Assembly: GCA_016291655.1 (NCBI GenBank)
Contig: JAEEYF010000090.1
Location: 42,299-106,298 of the forward strand
Direction: 5' to 3'
DNA length: 64,000 bases
From: Lachnospiraceae bacterium
Lineage (GTDB): Bacteria > Bacillota > Clostridia > Lachnospirales > Lachnospiraceae
Below the pieces are notes generated by a model, which did not search any database, was not told where the DNA came from, and was given only the letters and a program-made list of their open reading frames with translations. The position numbers and the translations under genes are program-made. Below are positions 9,888 through 19,081 of this stretch, piece by piece. Numbering within the stretch: position 1 is the first letter of the stretch; each line of letters starts with the position of its first letter.

Positions 9888-12593
9888 TTATTTTTCATAT
9901 TTGAAGATATAATCCAGCATCTTCATCGTCTGAGTATAACTTTCTTTCTTATAATCATTTCCGAGTGCTATGACAATAACTTCATTGCCGTCCACATCGC
10001 GACCGCATGCAGCCAGGCAATAACCTGCCTCGCTTGTGTAACCGGTCTTTATCCCTATGCAGGTGAAATTCTCGCTCCTAAAAGCACTGTCGGTCAAAAG
10101 GAGGTTGGAATTTTCAAGAACTACCGCCGGGATGTCTCCCGCAGCATGCATCGTATATACCTGCGTGCTTACGATCTCTCTTAAGGTCTTGTCCTCCATT
10201 ACCGCCTTGGCGATCACAGCCAGATCTCTTGCAGTGGTAACATTGTCCTTGAACTTTTCGTTACAGCTTCCGTCCGCACCGACAGCATTGTTCAGCACGG
10301 TACCCGTAAGTCTGAGTTCATCGATCTTGTCCTTCATGATCTGTTCCACAAAGAAATCAAGGTTTTCTTCAATCTTGTACGCGATCGCTTCCGCAGCGTC
10401 TGCGCAGCTGGCCATGAGCATCTGATACAATCTGTCTTTCACGCTGTAGGTGGCATTCATCCACTGCTCTGCGGTGTAGTCCTTACCGATCTTGCCCTTT
10501 ACATAGGATGCATAGGTAACCATCGCCGGATCAAGTCCCTGAACGGCAGCATTTTTATAGATCACGTCATTCCAGCGGAGTGTATCCAGGCTTGCCTCGC
10601 AAGTGTCATCAAGTTCAAACTGTTCAACGGCAATAAGGGCTGTCAGCAGCTTGGAAAGTGAAGCGGGGCTCCATGAGACAGTGTCGTTGTAGCTATGAAG
10701 TGTCTGACCCGTCTTTGCATCTATTGCAATATATGCAGCGCCTCTAAAGTCCACGTAATCTTCAAAAGTAACCGTAGGCACCTGTGTCGGTACCGGAGTG
10801 GGCGTTGAAGTGGGTCTGGGCGTATTGGTTGCCACAGGCTTCGGAGTATTGGTTGCCACGGGCTTCGGAGTGGGTGTGTTCGTGGGCGATCCTGCTTTAA
10901 TGCTTGAATACGTACCGCTCAGGAAAGCATCACCGCCCTTAAATTTAATACGATACCATCCGTTACTGGTTTCTCCCGTAAGAGTAAACTCCTCGCCGAG
11001 CACCCCGCCTCCGATGGCGCTGTACTCGGTTCCGGGTCCTTTTCTGATGAATATGGAATCCACATTTACAACAACCGTTCCCGAACGATCGGTGATCGTA
11101 ACATTGGTGAACACCAAAGGTGTAGGTGTTGCCTCGGGAGTAGGCGTATCAGTGGGCCTTCTTGTAGGTGTGGTAGTCGGCGTTTCCATTACCGGTGCAT
11201 TTGTCGGAGCAGGAGTTCCCTGTTCCAATGCAGGAGTGTTGGTAACAAGCAGCATCGGAGTATTCACCACAGTCTGTGTGGGAGTAGGAGTCGGCTCTGT
11301 CACGGTGGGTCCTTTACAACCACTGAACAGTGCAGATGCCGTAATGACGATTGCAGCAGCCGCAAGACCGATCCATGTTTTTTTCTCTCTTATCAGTTTT
11401 CCGGTCAAATTCTTGTTTACCTTCATGATGATCACTATCATCGCAATCGGGAATATTAGTGCAATGATCATTCCTTTCTTAAGATTGTTGTCGAATACAC
11501 CCGCAAATGTCCCGACAAGAGCGGGTCCCACTCCATATCCCAGATCTCCCGCAAACAGAAGCAATGCCATAGGCGCTGCATTCCCCGCGGAGATCTTGGA
11601 TGAAGCCAGTGAAAATGTGCCCGGTCTGAGAATTCCTACGAAAAGACCTACCAGAACACAGCCTATAAGAGATAAGATTTCATTTCCCGAGAGTATAGCC
11701 ATCAGATAGGCTGATGCTCCCAAACCACATCCGTATATCAGATAACGTTGCAATCTGATATCTTCAAAAAACTTACCAAACAATAACCTTGAGGCTCCGA
11801 TGGCTGTCACGAACAAAAGCGGTCCGGCCAGTCTTGCGAAGATATTGGCAATTTCCAAAGAAACCTCTGTATAATATGCGATCCATTGTCCCATGGCCTG
11901 TTCCGTTACCCCCGCGAAAAACATCAGGAAAAACAGTACCCAGAACATAGCATTTCCAAAAAGCTTTCCCGTTCCTTCCTCAGCATCATCCTCCGGGGTG
12001 ATGAACCGGATAAAAGCAATCGCCAAAGTGATCAATATAGGAATGACGGAAATGATAACCGTCAGTATTCTCCATTTTTCTATCCCTGCAGCAGCGAAGA
12101 ACACCAGACTGATAAGTATGGCAACAACACTGCCCATGATATTCCAAAATTGTATGAGATTGATCCTCTCTTCGTTATCCTCCGAAAAATATCTTATCAT
12201 ATTTCCCACAGGGACTCCGATACAACCGGCTCCGATCCCGCTGACCAATGCTCCCGCAAACACCGCGGGCATTCCGCCCATATATTCGGGCAGAAATCCC
12301 ATTGCCAAAAGGCCGAAGGCCATGACTGTCATTCCCGTCGCCAGGATCTGTTTGTATCCCAGCCTTTTCGCCAGCTTCATTGCGAAAAGGTTCATTACGC
12401 TTCTTACCGCAAAATGTAAAAGGATCAGCAGTCCCAGAGCAACAAATCCAAACCCGAACTCCTTTTCAAACCTCAGGAAGAGAAGAGGAACAAATCCATT
12501 AACAAGCCCGAGAGTTGCCTGAACGGAATAACAAACCGCCAAGACACTCCTCGTTCCGGATCTCTCATCATTCATTCTGTTTCTTTGCTCCAT
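9888..12593 (-). CDS. Fusion: MFS transporter + lipoprotein-like SH3/D-Ala-D-Ala carboxypeptidase (S11)
   Basis: One open frame of 901 residues joins two normally separate proteins. Residues 1-395 are a full MFS permease with about 12 hydrophobic segments. Residues 402-426 look like a lipoprotein signal (REKK, hydrophobic run, then ALFSGC with Cys426). Next come a Thr-Pro-rich linker (430-495), an SH3b domain (about 500-568), a second TP linker (570-606), and an S11 penicillin-binding peptidase domain (612-901) with SLSK (S645, K648) and KTG (849-851). The expected SxN motif reads SCA at 729-731. No ribosome site is seen before the internal Met390. It overlaps the upstream amidase gene by 26 bp. 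Probable role: envelope peptidoglycan processing linked to an unknown transport function. Confidence 0.85.
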   Translation of the reverse strand: MEQRNRMNDERSGTRSVLAVCYSVQATLGLVNGFVPLLFLRFEKEFGFGFVALGLLILLHFAVRSVMNLFAMKLAKRLGYKQILATGMTVMAFGLLAMGFLPEYMGGMPAVFAGALVSGIGAGCIGVPVGNMIRYFSEDNEERINLIQFWNIMGSVVAILISLVFFAAAGIEKWRILTVIISVIPILITLAIAFIRFITPEDDAEEGTGKLFGNAMFWVLFFLMFFAGVTEQAMGQWIAYYTEVSLEIANIFARLAGPLLFVTAIGASRLLFGKFFEDIRLQRYLIYGCGLGASAYLMAILSGNEILSLIGCVLVGLFVGILRPGTFSLASSKISAGNAAPMALLLFAGDLGYGVGPALVGTFAGVFDNNLKKGMIIALIFPIAMIVIIMKVNKNLTGKLIREKKTWIGLAAAAIVITASALFSGCKGPTVTEPTPTPTQTVVNTPMLLVTNTPALEQGTPAPTNAPVMETPTTTPTRRPTDTPTPEATPTPLVFTNVTITDRSGTVVVNVDSIFIRKGPGTEYSAIGGGVLGEEFTLTGETSNGWYRIKFKGGDAFLSGTYSSIKAGSPTNTPTPKPVATNTPKPVATNTPRPTSTPTPVPTQVPTVTFEDYVDFRGAAYIAIDAKTGQTLHSYNDTVSWSPASLSKLLTALIAVEQFELDDTCEASLDTLRWNDVIYKNAAVQGLDPAMVTYASYVKGKIGKDYTAEQWMNATYSVKDRLYQMLMASCADAAEAIAYKIEENLDFFVEQIMKDKIDELRLTGTVLNNAVGADGSCNEKFKDNVTTARDLAVIAKAVMEDKTLREIVSTQVYTMHAAGDIPAVVLENSNLLLTDSAFRSENFTCIGIKTGYTSEAGYCLAACGRDVDGNEVIVIALGNDYKKESYTQTMKMLDYIFKYEK

Positions 12594-13380
12594 TCAATTT
12601 TTTATAATATTTCACAAGGCCGTCGACAATTCCTTCCGCTATTAGTTCCCGGTAGGAATCGGTCTTCAAAAGGGCATATTGTTCTTCGGATGTCATAAAT
12701 CCGCATTCCGCAAGGACCGCCACCTTGGAAGTCAATAGCACATAGTAATCGTTCTCTTTGACCCCTCTGTTACGCATTCCGGTCTTTTCGCTGATCTCAT
12801 TGACTATGAACTCGGCCAGCGTCTGACTCTGTTCATTTTTTTGAGGATTATAGTAGACCTCTCCTCCCTCGGAGGTAAGAGCATCCTTAGGTGCTTCGTT
12901 CAGGTGTATGCTCACAAATGCAGTGGCTTCCGACCTGTCATACATTTCCTTGCGCTCTTCAAGATCTACCCAGACATCGGTTTCTCGTGTCATGAGAACC
13001 GTGAACCCTAAGCGTTCCAGCTTTTCCTTAACTTTTAAACCTATATTGAGGTTTATCTCTTTTTCATATACATCCGCCTTATTGTTGGCAGTACTTCCCA
13101 CATCATTTCCGCCGTGCCCCGGATCGATCATAACGACAGGTCCCGGAGTCGGTGTAACGAACACCGTCGGCAACGGTGTCGCAGTGATCCTCGGAAACAT
13201 CGTCGGCGTGGGAGTAGGCGACACTGTCGCTATCTCATATGCCTTGATGCCCGAATTTATCAATCCCATGATCATTATACCAAGCAGGACGATAAAAATC
13301 AAAATCACAGTTTCCAATATTCTTCTTCGTCTCATCACCTCACGGTTGTGACGTGACAATCTTCTCTCCGGATCTCTCAT
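12568..13380 (-). CDS. N-acetylmuramoyl-L-alanine amidase (Amidase_3), membrane-anchored
   Basis: A 270-residue zinc amidase that cleaves the MurNAc-L-Ala bond in peptidoglycan. It has a basic cytosolic start, one membrane segment (about 22-42), a short TP-rich linker (53-80) and an Amidase_3 domain. Zinc ligands are visible as H89 (DPGHGG), E108 (EKEINL) and H159 (SIHLNE), with catalytic Glu E225 (AECGF). Such CwlD/LytC-like enzymes act outside the membrane. The 3' end overlaps the start of the MFS-peptidase fusion gene by 26 bp, suggesting coupled translation of two wall enzymes. Confidence 0.92.
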   Translation of the reverse strand: MRDPERRLSRHNREVMRRRRILETVILIFIVLLGIMIMGLINSGIKAYEIATVSPTPTPTMFPRITATPLPTVFVTPTPGPVVMIDPGHGGNDVGSTANNKADVYEKEINLNIGLKVKEKLERLGFTVLMTRETDVWVDLEERKEMYDRSEATAFVSIHLNEAPKDALTSEGGEVYYNPQKNEQSQTLAEFIVNEISEKTGMRNRGVKENDYYVLLTSKVAVLAECGFMTSEEQYALLKTDSYRELIAEGIVDGLVKYYKKLNGAKKQNE

Positions 13381-13404
13381 AAACTCCCGTTGCTACCTGT
13401 TGTA

Positions 13405-14241
13405 TCAGTTTTCTTCCTCATCCGGAGAAAAACCTTCGAAAATGAACAGCTTGTATTTGTTTTTAACTTTCTTCAGCACCTCGGGCGTTTTAACGGTCCA
13501 CGCCACGGGAAGTGCTCCGAAAAGCTTCGTCAGCATAAACGAAAAATTGTTCGGATAGTCGCAGCAATATGCAATGAAATCCGGTCTGCACATCAGATCG
13601 CTCAAAAGGAAATGCACCATGAACTTTCCGAAGGATTCTGTTTTTCCGTCATCCTTGGCAAAATTGGAGGAAAGCTGTCCGCGAAGAAGTTCGGGTCTGT
13701 GTTTTCCGAACCATCTGACAGCTGCCGGGTGGAAGGACTCCACACAATATATGCCTTTATATTTCAAAAGAAGTTCGTTTGCAAGTTCGCATACCCTTGT
13801 ATTTGAATCCACCATCTTTATCTCGACGATAAGCGGGACTTTTCCGTCTACAGCTTTCAGAACGTCTTCAAAAAGGGGAATGTGTTCCTTTGAGGAACAC
13901 AGCGTCAGTTCGCACAGCTCGGCGTAGGTTTTGGAATTAACCGGAGCATCCGTTTTGCAGACTCTGTTCAGATCGCCGTCATGAAAGACCACAACCTTCT
14001 CATCCTTTGTCAGCTGCACATCCAGTTCGATACCGTAGCCTTTTTCCACAGCCTTCAGAAAAGCGGGAATGCTGTTCTCCGGCGCATCACTTTCATTGTT
14101 ATGAAAGCCTCTGTGAGCATAATAATACCCCGCAAAGGGCATTCTGTCGGCCCTGTTGAACAGCCTTGGCATAATGAATATGCAGTACAGCAAAAACAGG
14201 GCTGACAAAATTATCAACACTATATAAATAGTTGTCGGCAT
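13405..14241 (-). CDS. Glycerophosphodiester phosphodiesterase (GDPD), membrane-anchored
   Basis: A 278-residue GDPD-family enzyme. An N-terminal membrane helix (about 4-24) precedes the catalytic barrel. Motifs are AHRGFHNNESDAPENS, with the catalytic His and Arg, then IELDVQLTKDEKVVVFHD, with metal-binding E, D and the second catalytic His, and VEIK. It hydrolyses glycerophosphodiesters to glycerol-3-phosphate and an alcohol. The ATG at 14241 has GGAGG 6 bases upstream. An upstream in-frame start would overlap valS and has no such site. It follows valS by 37 bp. Confidence 0.9.
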   Translation of the reverse strand: MPTTIYIVLIILSALFLLYCIFIMPRLFNRADRMPFAGYYYAHRGFHNNESDAPENSIPAFLKAVEKGYGIELDVQLTKDEKVVVFHDGDLNRVCKTDAPVNSKTYAELCELTLCSSKEHIPLFEDVLKAVDGKVPLIVEIKMVDSNTRVCELANELLLKYKGIYCVESFHPAAVRWFGKHRPELLRGQLSSNFAKDDGKTESFGKFMVHFLLSDLMCRPDFIAYCCDYPNNFSFMLTKLFGALPVAWTVKTPEVLKKVKNKYKLFIFEGFSPDEEEN

Positions 14242-14278
14242 TTTTTCCCTCCGATAAAAGGTTAAAACGCAATTTTTT

Positions 14279-16984
14279 TTATTTTGAGAGGGCCGAGATC
14301 CTTTCCTCAACCTTTGCCATCATGCTCTTATAATTCTCAAGCTTGCCCTTCTCTTCGTTTATCTTGCTCTCGGGAGCCTTTGATATGAAGTTGCTGTTGG
14401 CAAGCATGCCCTCGCAGCGCTTGATCTCGCCCGTAAGACGATTCTTTTCCTTGGCAAGTCTCAGAAGTTCCTTGTCGATATCAACCAGTTCGGCAAACGG
14501 AATGTAAACCACTGCCTTGGGAAGAACCGCCGAAACAGCATCTTCCGCAATGCCCGTCTTGTCTGCCTGTACAAATACTTCGGAGGCGTAACCGAGAACC
14601 GCAAAGAAGTTTCTGTTTTCCTCGAAGATCTCTCTTACCGCTTTATCGGCAGAAACCACAAAGACCTCAGCCTTACGGCCGGGAGCAACGTTCATGGACG
14701 TTCTTACGTCTCTGATGCCCTTAACCGCTTCCTTGATCATCTCGATGGCTGATACCTTCTTTTCAAAGGCAAACTTCTCATCATAAACCGGCCACTCGGA
14801 GATCATGATCGACTCGTTGCTGTCCAGGATACCTTCCGCTTCCTTCAAGGTGCAGAAGATCTCTTCCGTAACGAAAGGCATATAAGGATGCAGCAGCTTC
14901 AGCGCATCCGTCAAAACATGTCTGAGAGTCCACATTGCGGTAACCTTGGATGCAGCGTCGTCTCCGTAAAGACGGGGCTTAACCATCTCAATGTACCAGT
15001 CACAGAAATCATCCCAGATGAAATCATTTATCTTTTGAGCCGCAACACCAAGTTCAAAGGAATCAAGGTTCTGTGTAACCTCTCTGATGCAGGTGTTGAG
15101 CTTTGAAAGGATCCAGCAATCGGCATCCTCGAGTTTCGAAAGGTCTATGTCCGTCCCCTTGTGATCAAGACCCGCTTCTTCCATCTGCTTCATGTTCATC
15201 ATGATGAAACGGGAAGCGTTCCAAACCTTGTTCGCAAAGTTTCTGCTGGCCTCAACTCTCTCCCAGTAGAAACGCATATCATTTCCGGGTGCATTTCCGG
15301 TAATAAGCGTAAATCTGAGAGCATCAGCTCCGTACTTATCGATGACATCCAGCGGATCGATACCGTTTCCGAGGGACTTACTCATCTTTCTTCCCTGTGA
15401 GTCTCTTACAAGACCGTGGAAAAGAACGGTATTGAAAGGCTTCTCACCCATGTTCTCATAGCCTGAGAAGATCATTCTGATAACCCAGAAGAAGATTATG
15501 TCATAACCGGTAACAAGAACATCCGTAGGATAGAAGTATTTAAGATCCTCCGTCTTTTCAGGCCATCCGAGTGTCGAGAAAGGCCAGAGAGCAGACGAAA
15601 ACCACGTATCAAGTGTATCAGGATCCTGTGTCAAATGTGTGCCACCGCATTTAGGGCATTTTGTCGGTGCGTTTTCGGTCTTCTCAACGATGATCTCACC
15701 GCAGTCCTCGCAATAATAAGCGGGTATCCTGTGTCCCCACCAAAGCTGACGTGAAATACACCAGTCCTTGATATTGTCGGTCCAATTGTAATAGGTTTTT
15801 TCAAGTCTTTCGGGGATCAGCTTTATGTCGCCGTTTTTGACAGCATCAACGGCAGGCTTTATGAGCGAATCCATCTTAACGAACCATTGCTTTTTAATAA
15901 GCGGTTCTACTGTTGTCTTACAACGATCGTGAGTACCTACATTATGGGAATAATCCTCAATGCGAACAAGAAGTCCCATTTCCTTCAATTCTTCAACGAT
16001 CCTGTTTCTTGCTTCATATCTGTCCATTCCCTTGAACTTTCCGCCGTTTTCGTTGATCGTGGCGTCATCGTTCAGAATGTTGATCTCGGGAAGGTTGTGA
16101 CGTTTTCCGACCTCAAAGTCGTTGGGGTCATGAGCAGGTGTGATCTTAACCACGCCCGTTCCGAAATCCATCTCTACATAGGGATCCGCAATGATGGGGA
16201 TCTTTCTGTCGACGAAGGGCAACCATACAAACTTGCCTACAATGTCCTTATAGCGGTCATCCTCGGGGTTAACCGCAACAGCCGTATCACCGAGCATTGT
16301 CTCGGGTCTTGTTGTGGCAAATTCAAGGAAACGTGTCTTGCTGACAGTTCCGTCGTCCTCGATGAGAGGATACTTTATATGCCAGAAATGTCCCGCCTGA
16401 TCCTCATATTCAACTTCCGCATCGGAAATGGAAGTCTTACATACGGGACACCAGTTTACGATCCTTGAGCCCTTGTAAATAAGGCCCTTTTTATAGAGAT
16501 TTACAAACACTTCCTCGACTGCCTTGTTGCAGCCCTCATCCATGGTAAAACGCTCTCTGTCCCAGTCGCAGGAGGAACCGAGCTTCTTCAGCTGCTCAAC
16601 GATCCTTCCGCCGTACTGTGCTCTCCACTCCCAGGCTCTCTTTAAGAAGCCGTCTCTTCCGAGGTCATGCTTGTCTATGCCTTCCTTTTTGAGGGTCTCG
16701 ATGATCTTAACCTCCGTAGCAATGGAAGCGTGATCCGTTCCGGGCTGCCAAAGAGCATTGAATCCCTGCATTCTCTTATATCTGATCAGGATATCCTGCA
16801 TCGTATTGTCAAGTGCATGTCCCATGTGGAGCTGTCCCGTGATGTTCGGCGGGGGAATAACGATCGTGAAGGGTTTCTTCTTCGGATCGGGCTCTGCATG
16901 GAAGTACATGTTGTCCATCCATTTTTTGTAAAGCCGGCCCTCTATCTGTTTGGGGTCGTAATTTTTTTCAAGTTCCTTGTTCAT
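14279..16984 (-). CDS. valS: Valyl-tRNA synthetase
   Basis: A 901-residue class I aminoacyl-tRNA synthetase charging tRNA-Val. PPPNITGQLHMGHAL holds the HIGH motif, RKMSKSLGNG the KMSKS loop, and an internal CEDC...CPKC knuckle fits zinc binding. The large editing domain lies between, and the C-terminal coiled coil (from about 835) is the tRNA-binding arm typical of ValRS. The gene is complete. Only 62 bp separate it from the upstream unknown gene, leaving no room for a T-box leader; it may be read from the upstream operon. Confidence 0.97.
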   Translation of the reverse strand: MNKELEKNYDPKQIEGRLYKKWMDNMYFHAEPDPKKKPFTIVIPPPNITGQLHMGHALDNTMQDILIRYKRMQGFNALWQPGTDHASIATEVKIIETLKKEGIDKHDLGRDGFLKRAWEWRAQYGGRIVEQLKKLGSSCDWDRERFTMDEGCNKAVEEVFVNLYKKGLIYKGSRIVNWCPVCKTSISDAEVEYEDQAGHFWHIKYPLIEDDGTVSKTRFLEFATTRPETMLGDTAVAVNPEDDRYKDIVGKFVWLPFVDRKIPIIADPYVEMDFGTGVVKITPAHDPNDFEVGKRHNLPEINILNDDATINENGGKFKGMDRYEARNRIVEELKEMGLLVRIEDYSHNVGTHDRCKTTVEPLIKKQWFVKMDSLIKPAVDAVKNGDIKLIPERLEKTYYNWTDNIKDWCISRQLWWGHRIPAYYCEDCGEIIVEKTENAPTKCPKCGGTHLTQDPDTLDTWFSSALWPFSTLGWPEKTEDLKYFYPTDVLVTGYDIIFFWVIRMIFSGYENMGEKPFNTVLFHGLVRDSQGRKMSKSLGNGIDPLDVIDKYGADALRFTLITGNAPGNDMRFYWERVEASRNFANKVWNASRFIMMNMKQMEEAGLDHKGTDIDLSKLEDADCWILSKLNTCIREVTQNLDSFELGVAAQKINDFIWDDFCDWYIEMVKPRLYGDDAASKVTAMWTLRHVLTDALKLLHPYMPFVTEEIFCTLKEAEGILDSNESIMISEWPVYDEKFAFEKKVSAIEMIKEAVKGIRDVRTSMNVAPGRKAEVFVVSADKAVREIFEENRNFFAVLGYASEVFVQADKTGIAEDAVSAVLPKAVVYIPFAELVDIDKELLRLAKEKNRLTGEIKRCEGMLANSNFISKAPESKINEEKGKLENYKSMMAKVEERISALSK

Positions 16985-17046
16985 TTCTATAATATCCTTT
17001 CAAGTGTTTCTATTCAATCTCTCAAACTTATGATTTTAGCAAAGTA

Positions 17047-18216
17047 TCACTGATTAGTCAATCCGTACCTTTCCATGACCATCTTTACTTCGATCTCGTA
17101 TTCCCTGTGTTTCACGGCAAAGCTTTGAAGCGCAAGTACCGCACTCTTCTTCTGCTGCATATTGAAATCGATGGCTTTTCTGAGTTTCTGACGACGCACA
17201 TTCAATCTGTGGCGCACCTCAACCATTTCACCCGCATCCACAAGTGCTTCGCACTGGTAGATCCAGATACCCACGTCATTTACGCCGCAGGTCTTGAGAC
17301 GGCTTCTCAGGTCATTGTCATAAAAATCTATCAGCTGTTCGGCTTTTTTGAACCGCTTTTCCTCTTCCACGATACGATTGTATTCATTCAGATTGAACTT
17401 AAGCTCGTTTGAGTCGTTAACATGATACTTCTCGTAGTTATAATCCAGCACGTTCGTCACGTTAACATACTTGATCTTCGTTTTGTTCAGCAGCGAGATC
17501 GCACGTTCCATTTTGGCTTCGCTGTTCTTCATGGCAAGGATCATCTTCCTGTGCACCAGGAAGAAATAGACCGCACACAGACCGCCAAACGCCACGATCA
17601 CTGCAAACACGGCGGTAACGTCCGCTTCTCTGACCGCTCTTGCCACGATCAAAAGGATCAATGCTATGCCTATAAAGACCGTCGCAAAAGTCAGCAGCTT
17701 TCGGTTAAAATCGGTCTTTGAAATACATTCTACTATATCATCGTCAAGACTGTCTCTCTCCCGTTCGAGGGCCTTGAGATCTTTTTCCACAAGAGCTTTG
17801 TAAGCCTCGTTTTCCTTAAGCTTCTCTATCTCTTTTTCCACGCCTTCCTCGTCCTGCTCGATGGCATATCGCTGCGCGATCGTGATCTTCGGAGGAGTGT
17901 GCTGCATGGCAAGTCTCTCTTTATTGAGATTGATTATCTTGTTTGCTGCCTCATTGATCTTCGCCCGCTCTTCCTCGCGTACGGAATCTATTTTCTGTAT
18001 GTCCGAAAGGTAACCCGTGACCACCTCATATTCCTTGCGTGACTCAAGGATCTGCTTGTCCGCAGCTGCGATGATCTCACAGTTGCCTTCCAAAAACGTC
18101 ATTCTGGTCTCTCTGTCCGAGAAGGCGCTTTCGTTGGCCCGGTTTTTCACTCGGTCGGCAGTGATCTCCGGCTCCTTTTTAATTTTTCTTTTTCTGAAAA
18201 AATCGAAAAGACCCAT
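17047..18216 (-). CDS. Uncharacterised coiled-coil protein with two membrane segments
   Basis: Family not recognised. This 389-residue protein begins MGLFDFFRKRKIKK, then has long charged helical stretches with coiled-coil character (about 55-165), two adjacent hydrophobic segments (about 173-193 and 198-217) and a second long helical region (225-389). The topology suggests both coiled coils face the cytosol around a membrane hairpin. It starts 15 bp after the TPR gene and is the last of the Hsp70-like cluster before valS. By inference it could anchor that cluster's products at the membrane. Confidence 0.75.
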   Translation of the reverse strand: MGLFDFFRKRKIKKEPEITADRVKNRANESAFSDRETRMTFLEGNCEIIAAADKQILESRKEYEVVTGYLSDIQKIDSVREEERAKINEAANKIINLNKERLAMQHTPPKITIAQRYAIEQDEEGVEKEIEKLKENEAYKALVEKDLKALERERDSLDDDIVECISKTDFNRKLLTFATVFIGIALILLIVARAVREADVTAVFAVIVAFGGLCAVYFFLVHRKMILAMKNSEAKMERAISLLNKTKIKYVNVTNVLDYNYEKYHVNDSNELKFNLNEYNRIVEEEKRFKKAEQLIDFYDNDLRSRLKTCGVNDVGIWIYQCEALVDAGEMVEVRHRLNVRRQKLRKAIDFNMQQKKSAVLALQSFAVKHREYEIEVKMVMERYGLTNQ

Positions 18217-18231
18217 ATTATCTCATTTCCG

Positions 18232-19068
18232 TCATTCGTTGTATTTTATGTATTGCTCTTTCATTTCCGCGGTAAGTTTACCGACCACGTTGTAAAAATC
18301 GGTCACCCTCCCGGATCTGAGAAGCTCTTCCGCTTCTCTCAGTTCGTACAGTTCCGCTTCATCCGAGGCTTCCAGTTCGGTGCTCAGGACCGCGGATCTG
18401 AGCCATGCGGCAGTCTCTTCCGAGACATCATAGACCTCCATGGCCATTCTCAGTTCTTCTTTCTTTTCCCCGAATTTAAGTGCAAGCAGGTAGGACCTCA
18501 TGGACTCTTCACGCCCGTTCTTTTCATATGCCTGTCTGAAACACTCGGCGGCGGATTCAAATCCTTCGGTATGCAGCAGGGCTATGCCCATATTGTGATA
18601 GATGTCTCCGAGATTTTCCGATGTTATCCTGAACTCCGGAGCTTCCTTTACCAGGTTTCTGTAATTTATGATGGCATTTTTGTAGTTTTCAAGGCTCAGA
18701 TAGCTGTCCGCTTTCTTTTTTATCCTGATCCATTTTTCGGTTCTGTCAGCCCTCGAAAGTGCTTCGATAAAGTTCTCGATCTCTTCCCTTACCAGATAAT
18801 CGCAGGAGCAAAAGCAGACCGTCACGAGATCCTTGAGCGGAGCATCTCTTTCTATGCAATCCGCAAGCAGATTGGCTCTTTCCTTAAGTCCGAGAGCCTC
18901 ATCCATGAACACCGCAAGATCCCGATCGTACAAAAAGTCCTCGCAAAGCTCCGGGTTGCCGATTATGCAATAACACAATTCCTCGACGGAATGTATGCTG
19001 AGCTTTGAATTTCTAAGCAGATATGGTTTTTTTGAATAGTTACCTACGGTAACGATCATCTTGCCCAT
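18232..19068 (-). CDS. TPR-containing protein of unknown function
   Basis: A 278-residue soluble protein. Residues about 115-195 contain two to three TPR-like helical hairpins (NYKNAIINYRNLVKEAPE, then GDIYHNMGIALLHTEGFESA). The N-terminal 100 residues are rich in Cys and acidic residues and match nothing I recognise. AGGA lies 9 bases before the ATG. It sits 13 bp downstream of the Hsp70-like gene and 15 bp upstream of the coiled-coil membrane gene. TPR proteins commonly serve as scaffolds or co-chaperones; that role here is inference from the neighbour. Confidence 0.75.
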   Translation of the reverse strand: MGKMIVTVGNYSKKPYLLRNSKLSIHSVEELCYCIIGNPELCEDFLYDRDLAVFMDEALGLKERANLLADCIERDAPLKDLVTVCFCSCDYLVREEIENFIEALSRADRTEKWIRIKKKADSYLSLENYKNAIINYRNLVKEAPEFRITSENLGDIYHNMGIALLHTEGFESAAECFRQAYEKNGREESMRSYLLALKFGEKKEELRMAMEVYDVSEETAAWLRSAVLSTELEASDEAELYELREAEELLRSGRVTDFYNVVGKLTAEMKEQYIKYNE

Positions 19069-19081
19069 AAAGCAGTTCCTT

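Noticed and set aside
10798..11709. Long plus-strand frame opposite the MFS-peptidase fusion
   Set aside because: Its Gly-Val repeats are the antisense reading of the Thr-Pro linker codons. The same effect explains frames near 24245 and 32459.
16985..17046. T-box leader before valS
   Set aside because: Only 62 bases lie between the upstream gene and valS, with no specifier or antiterminator structure.
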